DNA from: Pithys albifrons albifrons
Taxonomy: Eukaryota > Chordata > Aves > Passeriformes > Thamnophilidae
Reading direction: 5' to 3'
Length of the DNA: 64,000 bases
Assembly (NCBI RefSeq): GCF_047495875.1
Contig: NC_092487.1
Coordinates: 248,001-312,000, forward strand
This document shows, in pieces, positions 24,886 to 36,600 of this stretch. The notes beneath the pieces were generated by a model that had not been told where the DNA came from, searched no databases, and saw nothing but the letters and a program-made list of their open reading frames with translations. Each line of letters starts with the position of its first letter. Position 1 is the stretch's first letter. A program made the translations under genes and the position numbers.

Positions 24886-25095
24886 TGAGGATGATGTTCT
24901 GCTCCAAAGTGTGGCAATAATGCAGAGTATTTCCTTCCAGCCAAGTGATCTTGGAGGCCAATTATGACAAATTATAGCCCAGGTAGGAGCAGGAGCAGCA
25001 ACTTCCTGGGGGAGATTTAATCTCATCATGCAAAGCATCTCCCTGAGGATCAGAGCCCAGAATGGCACCTCTAAAACCAGAAAATCAATTTGCCG

Positions 25096-25097
<2 letters not shown>

Positions 25098-25131
<34 letters not shown>

Positions 25132-25195
25132 TCAACAACATCAACATCATCATCAACATCATCATCATCATCATCTTCATCATCAACACCATTTT
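25098..25195. repeat. AAC and ATC trinucleotide microsatellites
   Basis: (AAC)n from 25098, passing through AACATC hexamers into (ATC)n up to about 25180. The glutamine- or histidine-rich frames across it are not genes. Confidence 0.95.
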
Positions 25196-25199
25196 CATG

Positions 25200-25915
25200 C
25201 CAGGAAAAGAAAAAAAAATTGAGGAATTTTTCCAAGAGGGTTTGGAAATGGTTGATGGGAGGTGAGTTTGGGGCTCCTCAGCTGCTTTCCTGGATGAGGA
25301 GCAATAAATTGTTGGGAGGAAAAAAGCAAAATCCCTGAGGGGTTTTTTGGTTTGGGCTTTCAGGAGGGGTTTGTCTTTCAGCCCAGGAGGGAGGATGAGT
25401 TTGGGTTATCTTTGAAAGATCCCTTTGATGGGAGGCAGGAGGAGCTTCAAGGGTTGGGAAAGGAGCTGTTGGACTTTCGCCAGTCGGGTTTGCATTTCAG
25501 GTCTTGCATTTCTGAGAGGGTTTCAGAGGCCAAAAAAAAGGTGTGAGATTCCATCAAATTTCAACTTTCAGGGCAAAGCCCCAGTTGGAGAAGCCAAACT
25601 GGAGGGATGGACAAACCACCGGGGGGTTAAAAACTTGATTCCCAAGCGTGTTTTTTTTCTCTGCCCTGGAAAAGCCTCAAAGGCAACGGAATGAAGTTCT
25701 TGGGAGCTTTCCTGAAATATTTGGGTTTGGTAACTCCTTTAATTGCTTCAGCTGCCAAGCACTGTAATTAGTAGTTGCTTTGAATTCCCACAAATTAAAT
25801 GAGTCACCTTGGCCCGAGCAGTTTCCTGTCATTGGCTGTGCACATTCCTCTGGCCATTATATCGATTCCATGGGCAGGAAATGGAAATAAAATCATTTGT
25901 TTGGGGGTTTTATGT
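25200..25915. other. Intergenic sequence, no gene seen
   Basis: Unique sequence with a T-run near 25650 and no recognisable gene. Confidence 0.45.
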
Positions 25916-25917
25916 AT

Positions 25918-25948
25918 GTATTTATTTATTTATTTATTTATTGGTTTG

Positions 25949-25989
<41 letters not shown>

Positions 25990-27269
25990 TTATATATTTT
26001 ATTTATCTATCTATTTATTCAATTTATTTATCTATCTATTTTATTTATGTCTTTATCTATTTATCTATTTATCTTATTTATCAATCTATTTATCTTATTT
26101 ATTTATCTATAAAGTTTATCTATCTATCAATCTATCTGCTTATCTATTTTATTTATCTATTTATCTATTTTATTTATTTATCTATCTATTTATTTAATTT
26201 ATTTATCTATCTATTTTATTTGTTTCTTTATCTATTTATCTATTTATGTTATTTATTTATTTATCTATATATCTATTTACCTATTTATCTATTTTATCTA
26301 TCTGTCTATCTATTTATCTATTTTATTTATTTATCTATCTATCTATTTATTTATTTATTTAATCTATCTATTTATTTAATTTATTTATTTATCTAATTTT
26401 TTATTTATTTATTTATTTAATTGATTTATTTGGCTATTTATCTATTTATCTTTTTTATTTATCTATATATCTATTTATCTATTTATCTATTTTATTTATC
26501 TATCTATTTATCTATTTTATTTATTTACCTATCTATTTATTTATTTGTCTATTTATTTATTTATTTATCTTATTTCTGTATTTATTTATTTGGCTAATTA
26601 TCTATTTATCTTATTTATTTATCTTATTTATTTATCTTATTTATCTATCTATTTACCTATTTTATGTGGGTGTTTATTTATCCATTTATTTATGTGGGTA
26701 TTTATTTATTTATTTATTTATTTAGCTTTTATTTATTTGGCTATTTATCTATTTATCTTATTTATTTATCTATATATCTATATATCTATTTATCTATTTT
26801 ATTTATCTATCTATTTATCTGTTTTATTTATTTATCTATCTATTTATCTATTTATTTATTTATCTTATTTCTGTCTTTATTTATTTATTTGGCTAATTAT
26901 CTATTTATCTTATTTATTTATCTTATTTATTTATCTTATTTATCTATCTATCTATTTACCTATTTTATGTGGGTGTTTATTTATTCATTTATTTATGTGG
27001 GTATTTATTTATTTATTTATTTGGCTATTTATCTATTTATCTTATTTATTTATCTATATATCTATTTATCTATTTATCTATTTTATTTATCTATCTATTT
27101 ATGTATTTGTCTATTTATTTATTTATTTATCTTATTTCTGTATTTATTTATTTATTTTGCTAATTATCTATTTATCTTATTTATTTATCTTATTTATTTA
27201 TCTTACTTATCTATCTATCTATTTACCTATTTTATGTGGGTGTTTATTTATTCATTTATTTATGTGGGT

Positions 27270-27313
<44 letters not shown>

Positions 27314-27334
27314 TGTGGGTGTTTGTTTGTTTGT

Positions 27335-27365
<31 letters not shown>

Positions 27366-27366
27366 T
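25918..27366. repeat. 1.45-kb TTTA/TCTA tetranucleotide array
   Basis: Nearly uninterrupted TTTA, TCTA and TTTG tetramers. Landmarks such as TTTTATGTGGGTGTTTATTT recur near 26660, 26965 and 27230, so longer blocks of about 270-305 bp have themselves been duplicated. Confidence 0.95.
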
Positions 27367-29765
27367 CTGCCCAAAGCTCAATTCCAAGACACAAATCCAA
27401 GTCCCCAAACCTCAGAGAAGTGACCACACAAGGACCAAAGGGGAACATCTGCCCAAAAATCAATCCCAAGACACAAATCCAGTCCCTCAAACCCCAGAGA
27501 AGTGACCAAAGGGGAACATCTGCCCAAAAATCAATTCCAAGACAAAAATCCAGTCCCTCAAACCCAGAGAAGTGACCACAGAAAGACCCAAATGAGAAAA
27601 TCTGCCCAAAACTCAATTCCAAGACACAAATCCAGGCCCCAAACCTCAGAGAAGTGACCAAAGGAGAAAATCTGCCCAAAGCTCAATTCCAAGACACAAA
27701 TCCAGTCCCTCAAACTCAAAGAAGTGACCACACAAGGACCAAAGGAGAAAATGTGCCCAAAACTCAATTCCAAGACACAAATCCAATCCCAAAAACTCAG
27801 AGAAGTGACCACACAAAGACCAAAGGAGAAAATCTGCCCAAAAATCAATCCCAAGACACAAATCCAAGTCCCCAAACCCAGAGAAGTGACCAAAGGAGAA
27901 AATCTGCCCAAAACTCAATTCCAAGACACAAATCCAAGTCCAGAACCCCAGAGAAGTGACCACACAAAGACCTTCTGCCCAAAGCTCAATTCCAAGACAC
28001 AAATCCAAGTCCCCAAACCCAGACAAGTGACCACACAAGGACCAAAGGGGAACATCTGCCCAAAGCTCAATTTCAAGACACAAATCCAGGCCCCAAACCC
28101 AGAGAAGTGACCACAGAAAGACCAAAGGAGAAAATCTGCCCAAAACTCAATTCCAAGATACAAATCCAGTCCCAAAAACTCAGGGAAGTGACCACACAAA
28201 GACCAAAGGAGAAAATCTGCCCAAAACTCAATTCCAAGACACAAATCCAAGTCCCTCAAACTCAAAGAAGTGACCACACAAAGACCAAAGGGGAACATCT
28301 GCCCAAAACTCAATTCCAAGACACAAATGCAGTCCCAAAAATCCAGAGAAGTGACCACACAAGGACCAAAGGAGAAAATCTGCCCAAAACTCAATTCCAA
28401 GACACAAATCCAAGTCCCCAAACCTGGAGAAGTGACCACACAAGGACCAAAGGGGAAAATCTGCCCAAAAATCAATCCCAAGACACAAATCCAGCCCCCC
28501 AAGCCCCAGAGAAGTGACCACAGAAAGACCTGCCCAAAGCTCAATTCCAAGACACAAATCCAAGTCCCCAAACCCAGAGAAATGACCACAGAAAGACCCA
28601 AATGAGAAAATCTGCCCAAAACTCAATTCCAAGACACCAATCCAGTCCCTCACACCCAGAGAAATAACCACACAAAGACCTTCTGCCCAAAACTCAATTC
28701 CAAGACACAAATGCAGTCCCAAAAACTCAGGGAAGTGACCACACAAAGACCAAAGGGGAAAATCTGCCCAAAACTCAATTCCAAGACACAAATCCAGTCC
28801 CTCAAAGCCAGAGAAGTGACCACAGAAAGACCTTCTGCCCAAAGCTCAATTCCAAGACACAAATCCAAGTCCAGAACCCCAGAGAAGTGACCACACAAAG
28901 GCCTTCTGCCCAAAGCTTAATTCCAAGACACAAATCCAGTTCCTCAAACCCAGAGAAGTGACCACAGAAAGACCAAAGGAGAAAATGTGCCCAAAACTCA
29001 ATTCCAAGATACAAATCCAGTCCCAAAAACTCAGGGAAGTGACCACACAAAGACCAAAGGGGAAAATCTGCCCAAAGCTCAATTCCAAGACACAAATCCA
29101 AGTCCCCAAACCCAGAGAAGTGACCACACAAAGACCAAAGGGGAAAATCTCCCCAAAACTCAATTCCAAGACACAAATCCAAGTCCCCAAACCTGGAGAA
29201 GTGACCACACAAAGACCTTCTGCCCAAAACTCAGTTCCAAGACACAAATCCAAGTCCAGAACCCAGAGAAGTGACCACAGAAAGACCAAAGGGGAACATC
29301 TGCCCAAAGCTCAATTCCAAGACACAAATCCAGTCCCTCACACCCAGAGAAATGACCACAGAAAGACCTTCTGCCCAAAACTCAATTCCAAGACACAAAT
29401 CCAGTCCCTCAAACCTCAGAGAAGTGACCAAAGGGGAACATCTGCCCAAAACTCAATTCCAAGACACAAATCCAGTCCCTCAAACTCAAAGAAGTGACCA
29501 CACAAGGACCAAAGGAGAAAATGTGCCCAAAACTCAATTCCAAGACACAAATCCAATCCCAAAAACTCAGAGAAGTGACCACACAAAGACCAAAGGGGAA
29601 CATCTGCCCAAAGCTCAATTCCAAGACACAAATCCAGTCCCTCAACCCCAGAGAAGTGACCACACAAGGACCAAAGGAGATAATCTGCCCAAAAATCAAT
29701 CCCAAGACACAAATCCAGTCCCTCAAACCCCAGAGAAGTGACCACACAAAGACCAAAGGAACACT
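27367..29765. repeat. ~80-bp minisatellite, about 29 units
   Basis: The unit reads CTGCCCAAAACTCAATTCCA, AGACACAAATCCAGTCCC, AAACCCAGAGAAGTGACCAC, then ACAAAGACCAAAGGAGAAAA. Units vary from about 65 to 85 bp by loss of the ACCAAAGG part. It abuts the tetranucleotide array with no spacer. Confidence 0.95.
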
Positions 29766-29799
29766 CATAAAGCGTTGAAGGCAAAATCAGCCCCAGCCC

Positions 29800-30067
29800 A
29801 TGGTGAGACCTTCATCAAAGGCCCAGGATGGGTGAAGCACCTTCATCACATTGTGTGGGATGGATTGGAAATTATCTCCTGATCATAAGCTGGAATCAAA
29901 ACAGTTGCAACAAGGGAAGGCCTTGGCAGGGGGAAAACATTTGTGTTTCCCAAGGCCGGTTACGCAAAGGTGGCTCCCAATTTCTCTTCTCTATGACAGC
30001 CTATAAAAGTGCTCGTCACTCACAGCCCTGGAGCTGCCTCTGCTGATTTGCTCTTCTTGGTGACTGG
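29800..30067 (+). promoter_or_regulatory. Promoter and non-coding exon 1 of the 31.4-kb beta-protein gene
   Basis: TATAAAA at 30002-30008 is followed by a likely first exon (about 30033-30067) that ends at the donor GTAAGT (30068-30073). The intron runs 30068-31420 (1353 bp) to the acceptor TGCCCTCCAG. The start site is inferred from TATA spacing. Confidence 0.75.
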
Positions 30068-30374
30068 GTAAGTTCAGCTTTACCTGAATCAGCTCATAAT
30101 GACACACCTGGATTTATGGGGAGCTTTAATGTGACGTGGTGGATCCTCCGCCGAGTTAGGGCAGGTGGTTGTTCTTCCAAAATGCTTCGCTTGGGAAGGT
30201 GCAAATCAAGGGATGAAAGAGGAAGGTGGTTGTGGTGGGGAAAAGGGATGGGAATGTCCAAAGGGTTGAGCTGAGGAATTTCTAGGAATTGAGATGTGGA
30301 GAAAGGTCATTCCAAAAGCAGGATGGGCACAGGATTGGCACAGGATTGGCTTCCAACTGAAATGATGGGAGAGA

Positions 30375-30575
30375 AGGACAAAGAGATGTTCATCAAGAGA
30401 GATGCTCATCCAAGAGAGATGTTCATCAAGAGAGATGTCCATCCAAGAGAAATGTTCATCAAGAGAGATGCTCATCCAAGAGAAATGTTCATCCAAGAGA
30501 GATGTTCATCTAAGAGAGATGCTCATCCAAGAGAGATGTTCATCTAAGAGAGATGTTCATCCAAGAGAGATTTTC
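30375..30575. repeat. ~15/30-bp repeat in an intron
   Basis: About 13 copies of a 15-bp block, GAGATGTTCATC(C/A)AAGA, lie in the intron of the 31.4-kb gene, with alternating TTCATC and CTCATC versions. Confidence 0.9.
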
Positions 30576-30599
30576 CAGTTTGGGAATGGACTTCAGGGC

Positions 30600-31145
30600 A
30601 ATTATTTACTGTAAATTCTCTCCCTGGGAGGGTGGGCAGGCCCTGGCACAGGTTGGGCAGAAAAGCTGTGGCTGCTCCATCCCTGAAAGTGTCCAAGGAG
30701 AAGTTGGAGCAATCTGGGACAGTGGAAGGTGTCCCTGACCCTGGCAGGGGGTGGAACGAGATGGGCTTTAAGGTCTCTTCCAACCCAAGCCATCCCATGA
30801 TCCCATGATGGGCTGAAGTCTGTGAGGCCTGACCAGCACTGGGGCAGCACCAAGGGCTGTTCCACAGGTGGCATGAGATGATCTTTAAGGTCCTTTCCAA
30901 CCCAAACCATTCCAGGATTCCACATCCTGCTTTAGATGGGATATTGGGATGGAAATCTTCCCTGGGAGGGTGGGGAGACCCTGGCAGAGGTTACCCAGAG
31001 ACATTGTGGATGTGCCATCCCTGGAAGTTGGTCAGGGCTTGGACCACCCTGGGACAGTGGGAGGTGTCCTTGTCCATGGCAGGGGGTGGAACTGGATGAT
31101 CTTTAAGGTCCTTCCAACCCAAACCATTCCATGATTCCATGGAGC
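30600..31145 (+). mobile_element. Two CR1 3' ends inside the intron
   Basis: Plus-oriented CR1 tails end near 30815/30925 and at 31140, with GATCTTTAAGGTCCTTCCAA and CCATTCCATGATTCCATGG. They lie in intron 1 of the 31.4-kb gene, in sense. Confidence 0.85.
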
Positions 31146-31441
31146 ACTAGAGAGGAGTGGGAGCAGCCTCAGAAGCCTCTCCCCAACCACTCATCCATTT
31201 GACTGATCCACTTTAGAGTTGAATGGTTTGAGCCTTAGAAATGATGATTATTTTCCATTAGTTTATTGTTAATCACTAATTTAAATGTTCCGATGACCCC
31301 AACATGTCCACCTGCACTTGTCCATCTGAAAACCACCCGAGACACCTCCACAACCCACAGCTTGTTCTTTTTCATCTCTGGCTGTGGCTTGACCAGGGTT
31401 GTGCCCTCCTTGCCCTCCAGGTTGACTTGCTGTGTGGCACC

Positions 31442-32116
31442 ATGTCCTCCTACGGGCAGCTGATCAGCGCCCGCTGCTCCTCTCCTTGCGAGGTGACATG
31501 TCCTGAGCCCTACGTCAACTGCTGCAACGAGCCCTACATCACCTCCTGTGGGGACTCCAGGGCCATTGTCTACGCTCCACCCGTGGTCGTCACCTTCCCG
31601 GGGCCCATCATCAGCTCCTGCCCCCAGGAGAGCATTGTTGGAACGGCCATCCCTCACATTGAGGGAGGGATGGGCTCTGGAGGGGGTGGGATGGGCTCTG
31701 GAGGTGGTGGAATGGGCTCTGGAGGTGGAGGGATGGGATCTGGAGGAGGTGGAATGGGATCTGGAGGTGGAGGAATGGGATCTGGAGGTGGTGGGATGGG
31801 CTCTGGAGGTGGTGGGATGGGCTCTGGAGGTGGTGGGATATGTTCTGGAGGGGGTGGGATGGGATATGGAGGTGGTGGGATATGTTCTGGAGGGGGTGGG
31901 ATGGGCTATGGAGGTTCCTGTGGTGGAGGTGGCTACGGGATGGGCTCTGGCAGCTCTTGTGGGGGCATTGGTGGGGAGAGCTCATGTGGTGGTGGCTTCT
32001 CACGCCTGGGAAGCATCTACAGGAACTCCTATTTTTCAGGCTATGGCAGGAATTATTCCCCCTATTTTTCCCGAGGGTATTACAGGTATCGCTACGGGAA
32101 CTATGGGCCTTTTTAA
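31442..32116 (+). CDS. Gly-rich corneous beta-protein (beta-keratin)
   Basis: The predicted protein has 224 aa. Its N-terminal Cys cluster (Cys 12, 16, 20, 27, 28) leads into the beta-sheet core at 28-68 ([33 protein letters not shown]). Residues of about 73-160 are twelve near-perfect heptads, eight MGSGGGG followed by ICSGGGG/MGYGGGG variants, encoded by a 21-bp DNA repeat. The tail is Tyr/Arg-rich (SGYGRNYSPYFS ... YRYGNYGPF). Beta-keratin cores form 3-4 nm filaments and the Gly/Tyr tails make the matrix in scale, claw and beak cells. The start is the ATG 21 nt after the acceptor at 31420. The heptads have no parallel in the other genes here, and their number probably varies between individuals. 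It resembles keratinocyte/scale types more than feather types; the exact subtype is uncertain. Confidence 0.92.
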   Translation: MSSYGQLISARCSSPCEVTCPEPYVNCCNEPYITSCGDSRAIVYAPPVVVTFPGPIISSCPQESIVGTAIPHIEGGMGSGGGGMGSGGGGMGSGGGGMGSGGGGMGSGGGGMGSGGGGMGSGGGGMGSGGGGICSGGGGMGYGGGGICSGGGGMGYGGSCGGGGYGMGSGSSCGGIGGESSCGGGFSRLGSIYRNSYFSGYGRNYSPYFSRGYYRYRYGNYGPF

Positions 32117-32505
32117 CCCTCTGAGAGAGCAGAATGTCCAAAGGAAAAATAGGATACAACCAGTAGTTGACATAGACAAGCCAAGCAGCTCCTGCTCCAG
32201 CTGATGTTCCTCCAGAGCTGGGGCTGCTTCAGACCTCGTTGTGCTTTACCCAAGGCTTAGGATCCCAATGTTTGCCTCACTTTGTCTCTTCCTCATGTCA
32301 TGTTTTGTACTTCCTGAACCTGAAGAAAGTAAACCAAGCCATGGGACTTGACTGTGGAAGTGTCCAGCTGAAAAAAAACAACCCAAAGAATGTCTCAGGA
32401 ACACCGAACTCCCCGTGCAAAGGGAGGGTCCATTGTGATGGAAATGACGTTCTTTGTCTCCGCGTTGCCTCATCCTGCAAGAATGTAATCCCACTTTGTG
32501 TCGGT

Positions 32506-32680
32506 ATTAAAGCCCTGCTGCATCACAGCCCTGTCTTCTGCCTTTCATTTCACCCCCTTTCTCAGGGTTGCCAAGAAGTCCACTCGGTGCACCAGTTCTC
32601 GTGTGGTGACCGAGTGTCACCAGGAGAGGAGAATTCATTCTGCTGCGTGGCAAAAAAAATGCCAGAGGTTCTTCAATAAA
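32506..32680 (+). terminator. Poly(A) signals of the 31.4-kb gene
   Basis: ATTAAA at 32506-32511 (390 nt after the stop) and AATAAA at 32675-32680. The second is followed closely by a C-run and the 20-bp array. Confidence 0.6.
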
Positions 32681-32820
32681 GTATTTCCCCCCCCCCCACT
32701 TTTTGGTCTATGCCAAGGTTTCCATACTAATAAAAGGGATAATTTAGGTTGGAAGGACCTCTGGAGATGGTTTGGTGCAGCTCCCACTCAGAACCAAAGT
32801 ACCTTTGGAGTGAGAGCAAT

Positions 32821-34660
32821 TCCTTGAGGGCATTACCAGTTCCTTGGGGTCATTATTAGTTCCCTTGGGTCATTACCAGTTCCTTTGGGTCATTACCAGT
32901 TCCTTGGGGGCATTACCAGTTCCTTCGGGTCATTACCAGTTCTTTGGGGGCATTACCAGTTCTTCGGGGGCATCACCAGTTCCTTGGGGACATTACCAGT
33001 TCCTTGGGGGCATCATCAGTTCCTTGGGGGCATTACCAGTTCCTTGGGGTCATCACCAATTCCTTGGGGGCATTACCAGTTCTTTGGGGTCATTACCAGT
33101 TCCTTGGGGTCATTACCAATTCCTTGGGGGCATTGCCAGTTCCTTGGCGGCATTATCCATTCCTTGGGGTCATTACCAGTTCCTTTGGGTCATTACCAGT
33201 TCCTTGGGGGCATTACCAGTTCCTTTGGGTCATTACCATTTCCTTGGGGGCATTACCAGTTCCTTGGGGGCATTACCAGTTCCTTGGGGGCATTATTAGT
33301 TCCTTGGGGGCATTACCAGTTCCTTGGGGTCATTATTAGTTCCTTGGGGGCATCACCAGTTCCTTGGGGTCATCACCAGTTCCTTGGGGTCATCACCAAT
33401 TCCTTGGGGGCATCACCAGTTCTTTGGGGTCATTATACATTCCTTGGGGGCATTACCAGTTCCTTGGGGTCATTACCAATTCCTTGGGGTCATTGCCAGT
33501 TCCTTGGGGTCATTACCAGTTCCTTGGGGTCATTATTAGTTCCCTTGGGTCATTACCAGTTCCTTTGGGTCATTACCAGTTCCTTGGGGGCATTACCAGT
33601 TCCTTCGGGTCATTACCAGTTCTTTGGGGGCATTACCAGTTCTTCGGGGGCATTACCAGTTCCTTGGGGACATTACCAGTTCCTTGGGGGCATCATCAGT
33701 TCCTTGGGGGCATTACCAGTTCCTTGGGGTCATCACCAATTCCTTGGGGGCATTACCAGTTCTTTGGGGTCATTACCAGTTCCTTGGGGGCATTACCAGT
33801 TCCTTGGGGGTATTACCAGTTCCTTGGGGGCATTACCAGTTCCTTCGGGTCATTACCAGTTCTTTGGGGGCATTACCAGTTCCTTGGGGTCATCACCAGT
33901 TCCTTGGGGGCATTATTAGTTCCTTTGGGTCATTACCAGTTCCTTGGGGGCATTACCAGTTCTTTGGGGTCATTATCCATTCCTTGGGGGCATTACCAGT
34001 TCCTTGGGGACATTACCAGTTCCTTGGGGTCATTACCAGTTCCTTGGGGTCATTACCAATTCCTTGGGGGCATTACCAGTTCCTTGGGGTCATCACCAGT
34101 TCCTTGGGGTCATCACCAGTTCTTTGGGGTCATCACCACTTCTTTGGGGGCATTATCCATTCCTTGGGGTCATTACCAGTTCTTTGGGGTCATCACCAGT
34201 TCCTTGGGGTCATTACCAGTTCCTTGGGATCATTACCAGTTCCTTGGGGGCATCACCAGTTCCTTGGGGTCATCACCAGTTCTTTGGGGTCATCACCAGT
34301 TCCTTGGGGGCATTACCAGTTCCTTTGGGTCATTACCAGTTCCTTAGGGGTATTACCAGTTCCTTGGGGTCATTACCAATTCCTTGGGGGCATCGCCAGT
34401 TCTTTGGGGTCATCACCAGTTCCTTGGGGTCATCACCAGTTCTTTGGGGTCATCACCAGTTCCTTGGGGTCATCACCAATTCCTTGGGGGCATCACCAGT
34501 TCTTTGGGGTCATTATCCATTCCTTGGGGGCATTACCAGTTCCTTGGGGTCATTACCAATTCCTTGGGGTCATCACCAGTTCTTTGGGGTCATTACCAGT
34601 TCCTTGAGGTCATCACCAGTTCTTTGGGGTCATCACCAGTTCCTTGGGGTCACTGCCCTG
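32821..34660. repeat. 20-bp minisatellite, 92 units without a single indel
   Basis: Units of TCCTTGGGG(T/G)CATTACCAGT keep exact 20-bp phase over 1840 bp. Only substitutions occur, at a few preferred positions (ACC/TCA, AGT/AAT, CCT/CTT). Because 20 is not a multiple of 3, a 60-bp triplet of units reads as a 20-aa repeat in all frames. These open frames are not genes. Confidence 0.96.
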
Positions 34661-34664
34661 GGGT

Positions 34665-35245
34665 CACTCTTTGAATACCCCTGAGGAAATCCATTTGACC
34701 TCCAGCAGGGGTTGAAAGAACTGCCCAAGTCCTGACCCCACCAGGATAGAAAACTGTGCTCTGCTTTATCTGGTCTTGATGATCAAATCCTTCATCTGAT
34801 GGCAGATAAGTGGGTTGGTTTGGATCTGAATGGCTTTGGCAAACCAGGCCAAGAGAAAGGGGAAGAAATTCTCTGGATGAGACTTGAGACTAAAAGTCTC
34901 TCAAGTGCTGCAAAGTCTGAGGTTCACCCCGGCAGCTGAGTCAATATTTCTCTTTGGGAGTTGTTTCCTTTGTGCTGCTCTTCGTGACAGGAGAGGACTC
35001 AGCAAGTGCTGCTGTGCCAAGGGAAACATTCCTTTCCTTCCTTTGATTGTCTTAATCCTTGTGGTTTGTCAACTTAATTGAAGCGTTAATGCAGTAAATG
35101 ATCTGAGCTCGTTAAGCATCACTGTGGCGTCCCTCGGGCAACAGGGACAGGGGTGCCCATCTGCTCTCCACAACTTAAGGGTCACAAAGTGCTTCATGAA
35201 AAACCTCCCCCAGAACTGTCTGAGAAACAGATTCAAGGTGTGTTC
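34665..35245. other. Intergenic sequence, no gene seen
   Basis: Unique sequence between a minisatellite and a CR1 array; nothing recognised. Confidence 0.45.
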
Positions 35246-35249
35246 TTCA

Positions 35250-36600
35250 TGTCCAGAATCATGGAATGCTTTGGGTTGGAAGGGACCTTAAAGCCCATCT
35301 CATTCCACTCCTTGCCATGGGCAGCGACACCTTCTGGTATCCCAGGTTGCTCCAAGCCCCATCCAAGCTGTCCTTGGACACTTCCAGAGGGGATGGAGCA
35401 GCCACAGATTCTCTGCCCAACCTGTGCCAGGGTCTTCCCCCCCTCACAGGGGAGGGTTTATCCCTAATATCCAACATAGCTCATGGAATCTTGGAATTGT
35501 TTGGGTTGAAATGGACTGTAAAGCTCATTCCACTCCTTGCCATGAGCAGGGACATCTTCTGCTATCTCAGGTTGCTCCAAGCCCCATCCAAGCTGTCCTT
35601 GGACACTTCCAGAGGGGATGGAGCAGCCACAGCTTCTCTGGGAAACCTGTGCCAGGGTCTTCCCCCCTCACAGGGGAGGGTTTATCCCTAATATCCAATA
35701 GAACGCAGCTCATGGAATCTTGGAATTGTTTGGGTTGGAAGGGACTTTAAAGCTCATTTCACTCCTTGCCATGAGCAGGGACACCTTGTTGCTCCAAGCC
35801 CCATCCAAGCTGTCCTTGGACACTTCCAGAGGGGATGGGGCAGCCACAGATTCTCTGCCCAACCTGTGCCAGGGTCTTCCCCCCCTCACAGGGGAGGGTT
35901 TATCCCTAATATCCAACATAGCTCATGGAATCTTGGAATTGTTTGGGTTGGAAGGAACTTTAAAGCTCATTCCACTCCATGCCATGAGCAGGGATATCTT
36001 CTGGTATCTCAGGTTGCTCCAAGCCCCATCCAAGCTGTCCTTGGACACTTCCAGAGGGGATGGAGCAGCCACAGCTTCTCTGCCCAACCTGTGCCAGGGT
36101 CTTCCCCCCTCCCAGGGGAGGGTTTATCCCTAATATCCAACATAGCTCATGGAATCTTGGAATTGTTTGGGTTGAAATGGACTGTAAAGCTCCTTTCACT
36201 CCTTCCCATGGGCAGAGACACCTTCTGCTATCTCAGGTTGCTCCAAGCCCCATCCAAGCTGTCCTTGGACACTTCCAGAGGGGATGGAGCAGCCACAGAT
36301 TCTCTGCCCAACCTGTGCCAGGGCCTGCCCACCCTCCCAGGGGAGGGTTTATCCCTAATATCCAACATAGCTCATGGAATCTTGGAATTGTTTGGGTTGG
36401 AAGGAACTTTAAAGCTCATTTCACTCCTTGCCATGAGCAGGGACACCTTGTTGCTCCAAGCCCCATCCAAGCTGTCCTTGGACACTTCCAGAGGGGATGA
36501 GGCAGTCACAGATTCTCTGCCCAACCTGTGCCAGGGCCTGCCCACCCTCAGAGGGAGGAATTTTTCCCTAAAATCCAAACTAACTCCCCTCGCTGGCAGG
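35250..36600 (-). mobile_element. Tandem array of truncated CR1 3' ends
   Basis: Six minus-oriented CR1 units of about 190-225 bp each run from TCATGGAATCTTGGAATTGT to CAGGGGAGGGTTTATCCCTA. They share private features such as CACTTCCAGAGGGGATGGAG, so they were copied from one another in tandem. One ~20-bp deletion (after GGGACACCTTGTTGCTCC) occurs in two units, which points to multi-unit duplication. Confidence 0.88.

Noticed and set aside
25098..25265. Gln/His-rich frame as a filaggrin- or EDC-like histidine-rich protein
   Set aside because: It is an (AAC)n/(ATC)n microsatellite read in three frames, with no flanking gene structure.
25809..27575. Ile/Tyr/Leu-rich membrane-like frames
   Set aside because: Translation of TTTA/TCTA tetranucleotides, not a membrane protein.
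27366..29784. Frames on both strands through the 80-bp repeat (CPKLNSKTQIQ / WICVLELSFGQ)
   Set aside because: Repeat translation; unit lengths vary and shift the frame, and there is no start context or partner exon.
30375..30575. CRISPR-like regular repeats
   Set aside because: No spacers: the units are contiguous, and the window is vertebrate DNA.
32844..34684. Frames over 300 aa reading GHYQFLGGITSSLG
   Set aside because: A 20-bp unit without stops is open in all three frames. No splice sites or domain.
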